Source of the DNA: Agrococcus sp. ProA11
GTDB taxonomy: Bacteria > Actinomycetota > Actinomycetes > Actinomycetales > Microbacteriaceae
Direction of reading: 5' to 3'
Assembly: GCF_039880525.1 (NCBI RefSeq)
Contig: NZ_CP156989.1
Location: 1,922,001 to 1,986,000, forward strand
DNA length: 64,000 bases
Both the position numbers and the translations under genes were made by a program. The notes below the pieces were generated by a model. The model searched no databases. It worked only from the letters and a program-made list of their open reading frames with translations, and had not been told where the DNA came from. Shown piece by piece: positions 26,602 through 34,121 of this stretch. How positions within the stretch are numbered: position 1 is the stretch's first letter; every line of letters begins with the position of its first letter.

Positions 26602-28127
26602 GGGGCATCCGCCGTCTCTGCCGCGAAAGCGGCCGTGAGCGCACGACGGAGCGGCTTGCCGCTGCTGGTGCGGGGAATCTCGTCGACGACGAGGAACCGC
26701 TTGGGGTGCTTGAAGTCGGCCAGGCGACCGTCCAGGTGGGCGCGCAGCGCCGCGTCTGCCACCGGCTCCGCCAGCACGACCCAGGCGACCAGCGCCTCGC
26801 CCCAGCGCTCGCTCGGCACGCCCGCGACGGCCGCGTCGTGCACGGCGGGGTGATCGAGCAGCGCCAGCTCGACCTCGATCGGCGCGATCGACTCGCCGCC
26901 GGATCGCACGATGTCCTTCACCCGATCGACGATGCGGATGCGGCCCGCGGCATCGCGCGCGACGAGGTCGCCGGTGCGCAGCCACGACCCGTGCATCGCC
27001 GCAGCGGTCGCCTCGGGATCGCGGAAGTAGCCGGGGAAGACGGCCGGCCCGCGCACGAGCAGCTCGCCCGCTCCGGGTCCGTGCACGACCCGATCGTCGA
27101 TGAGCAGCGCGAGGTCGACATGCGGGTAGGCGCGGCCCACGGTGCCGGCATCGGAGTCGTCGTGGCAGAGCGTGACGTTGGGGGCCGCCTCGGTGAGGCC
27201 GTAGCCCTGCTGCACGCGCATGCCGCGCTGCTGCAGCTGCTCGGCGGCGCGCGGATCGAGCATGCCGCCGCCGACGACGGCGGTGCGGATGCTCGACAGG
27301 TCGCGCGCGGCGAAGTCAGGGTGCTGGATGAGGGCGCGGAAGGTCGTCGGCACGCCCATGGTCGCCGTGACGCGGTGGCGCTCGATGAGCGCGAGCGCGC
27401 GCCCGGCGTCGAAGGTGCGCTCGAGCACGACGCGGGCGCCCACCCACCACGCCAGCAGCGGCTGGACGTTCCAGCCGGCGACGTGATGCTGCGGCAGCAC
27501 CTGCAGCACGACGTCCTCCGGCGTGAGCGGCGTCGCGCGCGAGAGCGCCAGGTTCGCCCACGCGCAGTTCGCATGCGTGAGCACGACCGCCTTCGGAGCA
27601 CTCGTGGTGCCGGAGGTGAAGAGCATCAGCAGGCCGTCGTCGTCGGCCGGGCTCCCGTGGCCGAGCGGCCGTGCCGCCTCCGGCACCTGGTGCTCGACGC
27701 CCGCGGCGCCGAGCATGGTGATGGGGATGCGGTGGTCGGCGCGCTGCGCGAGCGCCGCCTCGGCGACGGGCCGGTGGTCGTCCTCGACCAGCAGCAGCGA
27801 GGGGTCGGCGATCGTCAGCTGCGCGGCCAGCTCTGCCGCGGTGAGGCGCCACGAGAGCGGCACGAGCATGGCGCCGGCCTTGGCGCAGGCGAACAGCAGC
27901 ACGACCTGGTCTGCCGTGGAGCCGGTGATGGTGGCGATCCGTGACCCGCGGCCGTGCCCGGCCTCGCCCAGCGCATGCGCGAGCGACGTCGCCCGCGCCT
28001 CGAGCTCGCCGTACGAGACGACGACGCCGCGATCGACGATCGCCGGGCGCGCGGAGTCGGTCGCGGCGCGGTCGGTCGTCCATCGGCCCAGGGTCAACGG
28101 GCCCGGCGTCGTCGCATCGGGTGCCAT
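26598..28127 (-). CDS. Acyl-CoA synthetase (AMP-forming)
   Basis: 509 residues, ANL superfamily. P-loop-like A3 motif LMLFTSGTTSAPKAV, A5 QGYGLTEAAP, A7 SWLRTGDL, A8 GRIRIVDRVKDIVRSGGESI, and A10 catalytic Lys in PRTSSGKPLRR. Family shape fits a medium- or short-chain carboxylate:CoA ligase; the acyl specificity cannot be read from sequence. It starts 4 nt after the livM stop and overlaps the TetR gene, so a product of the transporter is probably activated here. Confidence 0.87.
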   Translation of the reverse strand: MAPDATTPGPLTLGRWTTDRAATDSARPAIVDRGVVVSYGELEARATSLAHALGEAGHGRGSRIATITGSTADQVVLLFACAKAGAMLVPLSWRLTAAELAAQLTIADPSLLLVEDDHRPVAEAALAQRADHRIPITMLGAAGVEHQVPEAARPLGHGSPADDDGLLMLFTSGTTSAPKAVVLTHANCAWANLALSRATPLTPEDVVLQVLPQHHVAGWNVQPLLAWWVGARVVLERTFDAGRALALIERHRVTATMGVPTTFRALIQHPDFAARDLSSIRTAVVGGGMLDPRAAEQLQQRGMRVQQGYGLTEAAPNVTLCHDDSDAGTVGRAYPHVDLALLIDDRVVHGPGAGELLVRGPAVFPGYFRDPEATAAAMHGSWLRTGDLVARDAAGRIRIVDRVKDIVRSGGESIAPIEVELALLDHPAVHDAAVAGVPSERWGEALVAWVVLAEPVADAALRAHLDGRLADFKHPKRFLVVDEIPRTSSGKPLRRALTAAFAAETADAP

Positions 28128-28131
28128 CTGC

Positions 28132-29244
28132 CTAGGCTTCCACGTCTTGCAGCACCGCGGGCTCCTCGGCCTCCTGCTTCCGCTCGCGCCGCTTCGTCAC
28201 CCGCCCAGCGAGACCGACGATGCCGCCGGGCGCGAACATGACCACGAGCACGAACAGCATGCCGAGGATGAACAGCGGCTCCGACAGCGGGATCCGCAGC
28301 ACCGCGGGCAGGTCCTGGATCCACGCCGACGAGGCGAGCGCCGAGAGCCGCTGGTCGAGCAGCGTGTAGACGATGCCGCCGACGATCGCGCCCCAGCGGT
28401 ATCCGACGCCGCCGAGCACCACGATCACGAGCAGCGTGAGCGTGAAGTCGCTGGCCGAGATGCGCGGGGTGGCGGCCGACTGCAGCAGCATGAAGCCCAT
28501 GCCCGCGACGGCCGCGAGCACCGCCGCGGCGGCGAACAGGAACAGCCGCACGAAGTAGGGGCGCAGGCCCAGCACCGTCACGCGCAGCTCGTTCTCGCGC
28601 GACGCGGCCACGACGTGACCGAGCCGTGAGCGCTCCACCCACACGCACGCCAGGTAGACGAGCACCAGGATGCCGAGCGCCAGCCAGTAGAGGTTGCGGG
28701 TGTTGACGACGCCGACGAGCATGTCGGGCACGACCGAGACGTCCAGTCGCACGCCCTCCTCACCGCCCGTGAGGCCGCCGACGTTGCGACGGATGAGCAC
28801 GTTCATCGCCTGGGCGACCGCGAGGGTGACCATGGCGAACGAAATGCCGGTGACCCGCAGCGCGAGCGCGCCGACGAGGTTGCCGAGCACGAGCGCCACG
28901 AGCAGCGTCAGCACGATCGAGACCATGAAGACGACCGCAACCGGCATCCCGCTGGGCGCGAGCAGCTTCAGGATGATGCCGAGGCCGTAGGCACCCGCGG
29001 CGAAGAACATCGCGTGGCCGAACGACAGCAGGCCGGCGATGCCGAAGATCAGGTGGTAGCTGAGCGCGAGCGCCGCGATGAGCATCGCGTAGGCGAGCAC
29101 CGTGAGCGTGCCCGGCGTGTAGGTCGGGCCGGGCAGCACGCCGGGGATGCTGATGTTGAGCAGCGGCAGGATCGCGGCGAGCACCACGACGACGGCGCCG
29201 ATGGCGAGCGTGCCCCAGGGGGATTTCAGGAAGGTGCGCATCAT
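28132..29244 (-). CDS. livM: Liv-type ABC transporter, permease (LivM)
   Basis: 370 residues with nine to ten helices. LIFGIAGLLSFGHAMFFAAGAYG and VVVLGGVGYRWGAIVGG are LivM signatures; the C-terminal tail is charged. GGAG lies just before tandem ATG codons (29244 and 29241); the second has the better spacing. The family imports branched-chain amino acids, but members also carry amides, urea and aromatic or short carboxylic acids, which fits this operon better. Confidence 0.9.
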   Translation of the reverse strand: MMRTFLKSPWGTLAIGAVVVVLAAILPLLNISIPGVLPGPTYTPGTLTVLAYAMLIAALALSYHLIFGIAGLLSFGHAMFFAAGAYGLGIILKLLAPSGMPVAVVFMVSIVLTLLVALVLGNLVGALALRVTGISFAMVTLAVAQAMNVLIRRNVGGLTGGEEGVRLDVSVVPDMLVGVVNTRNLYWLALGILVLVYLACVWVERSRLGHVVAASRENELRVTVLGLRPYFVRLFLFAAAAVLAAVAGMGFMLLQSAATPRISASDFTLTLLVIVVLGGVGYRWGAIVGGIVYTLLDQRLSALASSAWIQDLPAVLRIPLSEPLFILGMLFVLVVMFAPGGIVGLAGRVTKRRERKQEAEEPAVLQDVEA

Positions 29245-29250
29245 CGTCTC

Positions 29251-30129
29251 CTAGTGCTTGACCTTGCCCATGAGGCCGGTGGGTCGGATGAGCAGGACCG
29301 CGGCGAGCGCGAGCACGATCGCGAGGTCGCCCGTGCCACCCAGATAGAAGTTGGCGAACTGCTGGACGACGGCGACGAGCACGGATGCAATGGCCGCGCC
29401 CGTGAGCGAGCCGAGGCCGCCGATGACCGTGACGATGAAGGCGTAGATGAGCAGCGAGGTGCCCTGGTGCGCGGCCACCTGGCCGTAGTAGACCGAGGCG
29501 AGCACGCCGCCGAGCCCCGCGGCCGCGCCGCCGATCGCGAAGACGATCGTGAACGCGCGGCGCACGTCGATGCCGAGCGCGGTGACCATCGTGCGGTTCT
29601 CGACGCCCGCGCGGATGATGAGGCCGTAGCTCGTGCGCTGCAGGAAGAGCACGATGAGTGCGAGCACCACGACGGCGCTGCCGATCAGCAGCCAGCGATC
29701 GTTCGGGATGTTGGCGCCGAGCACGTTCGTCGTCTCCCCCAGCCAGGACGGCAGGCGGATCTGGATGGGGTCCGTGCCCCAGATGCCCTCGAAGAGCGCG
29801 ACCGAGGCGAGCCCGAGCCCGACCGTGACGAGCACCTGCTCGATGTGGCGGTTGTAGAGCGGCCGGATGAAGACGAGCTCGGTGATCGCGGCGACGAGGG
29901 CGCCGACGACGAGGCCGACGAGCATCCCCACCAGCAGGCCCGCCCAGGAGCCGTCGCCGAGGCGGCGTCCGACCTCCCAGCCGAGGAAGCCGGCCAGCGT
30001 CAGGAACGAGCCGTGCGCGAAGTTGAGCACCCCCATGAGGCCGTAGATGAGCGAGAGACCGCTCGCGACCAGGAAGTAGAGGGCGCCGAGGCCGACGCCC
30101 GTGATGAGCAGGAGCAGGACGGTGCTCAC
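29251..30129 (-). CDS. livH: Liv-type ABC transporter, permease (LivH)
   Basis: 292 residues, about eight helices. YGLMGVLNFAHGSFLTLAGF, RTSYGLIIRAGVENRTMVTALGID and VIGGLGSLTGA are LivH hallmarks. GTG start overlaps the livF stop; 6 nt separate it from livM. Forms the membrane channel with LivM. Confidence 0.9.
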   Translation of the reverse strand: MSTVLLLLITGVGLGALYFLVASGLSLIYGLMGVLNFAHGSFLTLAGFLGWEVGRRLGDGSWAGLLVGMLVGLVVGALVAAITELVFIRPLYNRHIEQVLVTVGLGLASVALFEGIWGTDPIQIRLPSWLGETTNVLGANIPNDRWLLIGSAVVVLALIVLFLQRTSYGLIIRAGVENRTMVTALGIDVRRAFTIVFAIGGAAAGLGGVLASVYYGQVAAHQGTSLLIYAFIVTVIGGLGSLTGAAIASVLVAVVQQFANFYLGGTGDLAIVLALAAVLLIRPTGLMGKVKH

Positions 30130-30833
30130 GCAGCCTCCTCGTCGGTGGAGACGCCGAGGTGACGGTGCACGAGATCGGAGTCGAGGAATTCGGCGGCCGG
30201 GCCGGTGTGGACCACGGTGCCGCCGGAGAGCACGATGACGGTGTGCGCGAGGTCGCGCACGACCTGCAGGTTCTGCTCGACGAGCAGCATGGGGGTGCGC
30301 TCGGCGGCGGCCTCGAGCGCCTTGGTGACGGTGCCGACGATCAGGGGCGCGAGGCCCTTCGTCGGCTCGTCGACCAGCAGCAGCCGATTCTCGTTCATGA
30401 GGGCGCGCGAGAGCGACACCATCTGCTGCTGACCGCCGGAGAGCGTGCCGGCCTGCTGGCGGGAGCGCTCAATGAGCTCGGGGAAGAGCTCGGCGACGAT
30501 GCCGCGGTTGGCGGTGCCGCCGCGCTCGGCGAGCCGCAGGTTCTCCTCCACCGTCAGCTGTCCGAAGACCTCGCGGTCCTCCGGCACGTAGGCGATGCCG
30601 CGCTGCACGATGCGGTGCGTCATCAGGCCATCGATGCGCTCGCCGGCGAAGGTGACCTCGCCGGTGCGCTCGTAGAGGCCGAGCAGCGCCTTGATGGTCG
30701 ACGACTTGCCGACGCCATTGCGGCCCAGCAGTGCCGTGACGCCGTGCTCGGCGACATCGAAGGAGGCGTTCTCGACCACCTGCTGGCCAGCGATCCGCGC
30801 GTTGAGGCCGCGCACGGTCAGGATGGCGGTCAT
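30126..30833 (-). CDS. livF: Liv-type ABC transporter, ATPase (LivF)
   Basis: 235 residues, the usual LivF length. Walker A GRNGVGKSS, Q-loop region RGIAYVPEDREVFGQLTVEENL, signature LSGGQQQ, Walker B LLLVDEPTKGLAP. The final Walker A residue is Ser for the usual Thr, as in many LivF proteins. ATG 30831-30833 overlaps the livG stop (ATGA). Confidence 0.92.
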   Translation of the reverse strand: MTAILTVRGLNARIAGQQVVENASFDVAEHGVTALLGRNGVGKSSTIKALLGLYERTGEVTFAGERIDGLMTHRIVQRGIAYVPEDREVFGQLTVEENLRLAERGGTANRGIVAELFPELIERSRQQAGTLSGGQQQMVSLSRALMNENRLLLVDEPTKGLAPLIVGTVTKALEAAAERTPMLLVEQNLQVVRDLAHTVIVLSGGTVVHTGPAAEFLDSDLVHRHLGVSTDEEAA

Positions 30834-31585
30834 ACGGTCTCTCCCAGGTAGGCCTTCTGTACGGCGGGATCGGCCATGATGGCCGTCGGTGTGTCGATGG
30901 CGAGCAGCTCGCCGTGGTGCATGACCGCGACCCGGTCGACCAGGCCGAGCAGCACCTCCATGTGGTGCTCGACCATCAGCACGGTGCGGCCGGAGGCGTG
31001 CAGCCTGCGGATGACCTCCACGAGGCCGGCGACATCGCCGGAGCCGACGCCGGCCATCGGCTCGTCGAGCAGCACGACCTCGGGCTCGGTGGCAAGCAGC
31101 ATGGCGATCTCGAGCTTGCGCTTGTCGCCGTGCGACAGCACGCCTGCCGAGGTGGTCAGGTGGTGGGCGAGGCCCACCTCGTCGAGGCACCGAGCGGCGA
31201 CGCCCGCTGCCTCGTCGTCGGCTCGGGGGAACTTCCAGGGGCTGGTCGCTCCCCCGAGCTTCGACTGCGCCGCGAGGCGCACGTTCTCCTCGGCGGTGAG
31301 ACCGGGGAAGACGCTGGATGTCTGGAACGTGCGGCCGAGACCGACCCGCGCCCGCTGATGCACCTTGTGGGTGGTGACATCCTTCCCCGCCAGCAGCACC
31401 GAGCCGCTCGTGGGGATCATGACACCCGAGATGATGTTGAACAGCGTGGTCTTGCCAGCGCCGTTGGGGCCGATGACCCCCACCATCTCACCCGTCGCGA
31501 CCTGCATCGAGACGTCGTGCAGAATGCGCGCGCCTCCGATCTGCAGGCCGACGGCATCCAGGACGAGCGCGGGACGATCCGGCAT
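30830..31585 (-). CDS. livG: Liv-type ABC transporter, ATPase (LivG)
   Basis: 251 residues. Walker A GPNGAGKTT, GLGRTFQTSSVFPGLTAEEN, Walker B EVVLLDEPMAGVG and the LivG-typical VEHHMEVLLGLVDRVAVMHHG. The signature reads LSHGDKR rather than LSGGQ, standard for LivG. Follows the receptor gene by 12 nt. Confidence 0.92.
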   Translation of the reverse strand: MPDRPALVLDAVGLQIGGARILHDVSMQVATGEMVGVIGPNGAGKTTLFNIISGVMIPTSGSVLLAGKDVTTHKVHQRARVGLGRTFQTSSVFPGLTAEENVRLAAQSKLGGATSPWKFPRADDEAAGVAARCLDEVGLAHHLTTSAGVLSHGDKRKLEIAMLLATEPEVVLLDEPMAGVGSGDVAGLVEVIRRLHASGRTVLMVEHHMEVLLGLVDRVAVMHHGELLAIDTPTAIMADPAVQKAYLGETV

Positions 31586-31597
31586 CGCGGTCGCTGC

Positions 31598-32812
31598 CTA
31601 CTCGCCCGCGACGGCCGGGGCGACTGCCTCGGCGTCAGCGGTCTCGATGAGCTCCGGCACCCAGGTGCCGGCCTCGTCGACCAGGCGCACCTGGAACATC
31701 GGCTGGATCAGCGCGTGGTCCTCTGCGCGGATGGTGAGCTCGCCCTTGATCGAGTCGAAGGTCCAGCCCTCCAGTGCGCCGATCATCGCGTCGACGTCGC
31801 CCTGACCCTCGGTGATCGCGTGCACGAGCATCTGCGCGCCGACGAAGCCGTCGGGCGTGAAGAGGTCGGCCTCGTTGCCCTGCTCCTCGAGGTAGGCGTC
31901 CATCGCCTGCGAGGCCTCGTTGTCGGTCGCACCCGGGAAGTAGTGGTTCAGGAACTGGATGTCGCCCGAGCCCGGGCCGTACGCCTGGTACGACGCGCGG
32001 TCGGCGAGGCCGGTGACGACGGTCGTGTCGGCGAGCACCTGCTGCTGTGCGAGCGCCTCCCACATGGCGCCGGTGGTGGCACCGGCCCACGCCACGAACA
32101 CCAGGTCGGGGCTCGCGGCCGCGATCTGCTGCGCGAACGGGGTGAACTCGGTCGCGTCCTCGGCGACGAGGATCGGCGTGACGGTCGCGCCCTGCGCGCC
32201 CAGCACGGCCTCGACCGATGCGACGTTGCCCTGGCCGAACGCGTTGTCCTGCGCGAACACGACGATGTTCGAGCCGTCGACGCTGTCGAGGAAGGTGGCT
32301 GCGGTCGCGACATCCTGCAGGGTCTGGCGGCCGGAGCGGAAGGTCTGGTCGTTGACGCCCGTGATGGCGTCCGCTGCGGCGGGGCCCGAGAGGAACAGCA
32401 CGTTGTTCTGCGCCGCCTGCTCGGCGACCGCGAGCGCGACGCCGGAGGCGACCGAGCCGCCGATGATCTGGTAGCCCTGGCCGATGACGTCCTTGGCCTG
32501 GGTGACCGCCGTGTCCGGGTTGCCCTGGTCGTCGATCCACTCGATGTTGAGCTCGATGCCGTCGATCTCGCCCGTGCCGTCGGTGGCGTAGTCGAGGCCT
32601 GCCTCGAAGCCCTGCTGGTAGCTCTCGCCGTAGGCGGCGAGCGGGCCGGTGATCGAGGTGATCATGCCGACGTTGACGGCGACCGTCTCGGTCGCGCCCT
32701 CGGAGCCGGAGGCTTCGCTATCGGTCGGTGCCGAGGTGGTCGGCGCGCACGCCGTGAGCGCGAGCGCCGCGATGGCGACGCCCACTCCGGCGAACTTCGT
32801 TGTCCTGCGCAT
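31598..32812 (-). CDS. Liv-type substrate-binding lipoprotein
   Basis: 404 residues. Signal sequence with lipobox LTAC (Cys 22), then an acidic Ser/Thr linker and the type I periplasmic-binding fold: VGMITSITGPLAAYG, GGSVASGVALAVAEQ, FLSGPAAADAITG. First gene of the 12-gene run. The ligand is not predictable; the operon suggests a hydroxy- or fatty acid derivative rather than leucine. AAAGG precedes the ATG by 7 nt; the 5' leader is about 109 nt from the promoter at 32928-32956. Confidence 0.88.
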   Translation of the reverse strand: MRRTTKFAGVGVAIAALALTACAPTTSAPTDSEASGSEGATETVAVNVGMITSITGPLAAYGESYQQGFEAGLDYATDGTGEIDGIELNIEWIDDQGNPDTAVTQAKDVIGQGYQIIGGSVASGVALAVAEQAAQNNVLFLSGPAAADAITGVNDQTFRSGRQTLQDVATAATFLDSVDGSNIVVFAQDNAFGQGNVASVEAVLGAQGATVTPILVAEDATEFTPFAQQIAAASPDLVFVAWAGATTGAMWEALAQQQVLADTTVVTGLADRASYQAYGPGSGDIQFLNHYFPGATDNEASQAMDAYLEEQGNEADLFTPDGFVGAQMLVHAITEGQGDVDAMIGALEGWTFDSIKGELTIRAEDHALIQPMFQVRLVDEAGTWVPELIETADAEAVAPAVAGE

Positions 32813-32891
32813 GAGTTGCCTTTCGAGGTGTGCGAGCCTCAGCGGGCGATACTCGGCTGGCGAGTCGGCACGCCCTCGTGCGGCTTCACGG

Positions 32892-32906
32892 TGTCAGAAC
32901 CTGACA
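32892..32906. promoter_or_regulatory. Inverted repeat TGTCAG-AAC-CTGACA, candidate operator
   Basis: Perfect 6-bp arms with a 3-nt spacer, about 15-30 bp downstream of the expected transcription start of the run. TetR-type sites are often about this size and placed like this. Confidence 0.45.
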
Positions 32907-32927
32907 GGTGGTTCAGGTCTCAGGTCA

Positions 32928-32956
32928 AGCATGCGATCGTCCTGAGGGATTGTCAA
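32928..32956 (-). promoter_or_regulatory. Promoter of the Liv/3-hydroxybutyrate run
   Basis: Consensus -35 TTGACA (reverse complement of 32951-32956), 17-bp spacer, -10 CATGCT (32928-32933). Start expected near 32921. Confidence 0.6.
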
Positions 32957-33005
32957 ACGCACGCCCCCACCGTGACCGGATCGTGACCATCCCGCCGCCG
33001 CCCCC

Positions 33006-33035
33006 GCACCGCACCGCGCCGCACCGCACCGCGCC
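33006..33035. repeat. 15-bp GC tandem repeat, two copies
   Basis: GCACCGCACCGCGCC at 33006-33020 and 33021-33035, with a degenerate third start after it and a doubled GCGCATCC. Confidence 0.7.
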
Positions 33036-33081
33036 GCACCGCGCATCCGCGCATCCGCCACGGCCGCGGCACCGAACCGGC

Positions 33082-33137
33082 GACTGGTGCTGTTGCGCCC
33101 GAGCAGGGCTGGCAGGCCAGCACCAGTCGGGCGCAAC
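33082..33137. repeat. Interleaved pair of perfect 10-bp inverted repeats
   Basis: GACTGGTGCT (33082-33091) complements AGCACCAGTC (33119-33128); GTTGCGCCCG (33092-33101) complements CGGGCGCAAC (33128-33137). The order A-B-A'-B' means the two stems cross and compete. Confidence 0.8.
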
Positions 33138-33196
33138 CGCACCGCTCAGCGACCGGGGCGAGCCGGCGGGCGGGAGGGCGGGCGGGCCTGCGGGCG

Positions 33197-33682
33197 CTAG
33201 GCAGCCCAGCGGGCCGCGAGGCGGTCGTAGCTCGCCTCGACGCCGACATCCATGCCGCTCGCGTAGGCGCCGTCGCGGATCTCCTTCGACGCGTAGACCG
33301 TCACGGTCCGCATGGTGGTGACGCCGTCGACCTCTGTGAGCGTGGTGGTGTTCGTCGACGGCGGGAGCTCCATGCCCTGCATCGCCGAACCGCCCATCCG
33401 CTCGACGGTGACGATGCGGTGCGGCTCCTCAGCCTCGAGCACCTCCCCCGCGATCTCGAGCTCGCCGTCGCTGTCGACCCACACCCAGCGGAACGAGCCG
33501 CCGGCGCGCATGCCCATCTCGCAGGTCGGGAACTCGGTCTCCGGGTTGGGGCCGAGCATCCAGGTGCGCACGATCTCGGGGTCGGTGTAGGCCTTCCATA
33601 CCTCGCTCGCCGGAGCGGCGAAGTCGCGCTCGTAGGCGATCGAGGTGTCATCGGGCAGTTCGAATCGTGTCTTCATCATCAT
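33197..33682 (-). CDS. SRPBCC/AHSA1-family protein
   Basis: 161 residues. START/Bet v1-like fold: FAAPASEVWKAYTDPEIVRTWM opens it, then GGSFRWVW, a central sheet, and a long C-terminal helix SGMDVGVEASYDRLA. Such proteins bind hydrophobic ligands; the function is usually unknown. Start taken at ATG 33680-33682, overlapping the ArsR stop; it is the first of three consecutive ATG codons. ArsR-SRPBCC pairs are common in actinobacteria and suggest the ArsR protein controls both. Confidence 0.87.
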   Translation of the reverse strand: MMMKTRFELPDDTSIAYERDFAAPASEVWKAYTDPEIVRTWMLGPNPETEFPTCEMGMRAGGSFRWVWVDSDGELEIAGEVLEAEEPHRIVTVERMGGSAMQGMELPPSTNTTTLTEVDGVTTMRTVTVYASKEIRDGAYASGMDVGVEASYDRLAARWAA

Positions 33683-34047
33683 TCCTTCGGTGGGTGGCCG
33701 GATGCGTCCGGCCGGGATCCCGACGAGAGGTGCGCATCGAGGCGGTCGAGTCGGGCGTCGACCTGCACCTCGAACTGCGAGACGAACACCGCGGCGCGGA
33801 TCAGCGGCGCGAGTTCGATCAGGCGGTGGATGCGCTGCGCATCGCGCTCGGCCCGCACGAGCCCCGCCTCCCCCAGCACCTTGAGGTGCTTGGAGACGGC
33901 GGGCTGGCTGAGACCGGCGAGCGCGGTGAGCTCGGTGACGGTCGCGGGACCCGAGCGCAGCCGCAGCAGGATGCGGCGGCGCGTGCGATCGGCGAGCGCA
34001 GCGAAGATGCGGTCGAGGGTGTCGTCGTCGACACTCGGCTGCGCCAT
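33679..34047 (-). CDS. ArsR-family transcriptional regulator
   Basis: 122 residues. Winged helix: DRIFAALADRTRRRILLRL, SQPAVSKHLKVLGEAGLV (recognition helix) and RAERDAQRIHRL (wing). No Cys metal site is present, so it belongs to the metal-independent group found with SRPBCC genes. ATG 34045-34047 has GAGGTG upstream; two earlier in-frame ATG codons lack one. It likely represses its own promoter at 34093-34121. Confidence 0.87.
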   Translation of the reverse strand: MAQPSVDDDTLDRIFAALADRTRRRILLRLRSGPATVTELTALAGLSQPAVSKHLKVLGEAGLVRAERDAQRIHRLIELAPLIRAAVFVSQFEVQVDARLDRLDAHLSSGSRPDASGHPPKE

Positions 34048-34092
34048 GCTGCACCTCGCTTCCATCGCCAAGCAGTTCTATAACTCACTAGC

Positions 34093-34121
34093 AATGTACG
34101 CGGCGTCCGGGACTGGGTCAA
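34093..34121 (-). promoter_or_regulatory. arsR-SRPBCC promoter
   Basis: TTGACC (34116-34121), 17-bp spacer, TACATT (34093-34098), on the minus strand. The start region just downstream (34071-34092) is unusually AT-rich and could hold the ArsR operator. Confidence 0.6.

Larger units (their letters stand above)
32813..33196. other. Intergenic region upstream of the Liv/3-hydroxybutyrate run
   Basis: 384 bp. Holds the leader, candidate operator and promoter of the run (to 32956), then a short GC tandem repeat (33006-33035) and two interleaved inverted repeats (33082-33137). No gene is evident; frames here are low complexity. Confidence 0.7.

Noticed and set aside
33082-33137. Classical H-type pseudoknot RNA
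   Set aside because: Connecting loops would be zero length on 10-bp stems, so both stems cannot form at once; kept only as competing stems.
32908-33321. Small gene in the intergenic region downstream of arsR-SRPBCC
   Set aside because: Low-complexity translation of the GC repeat, without start signals.
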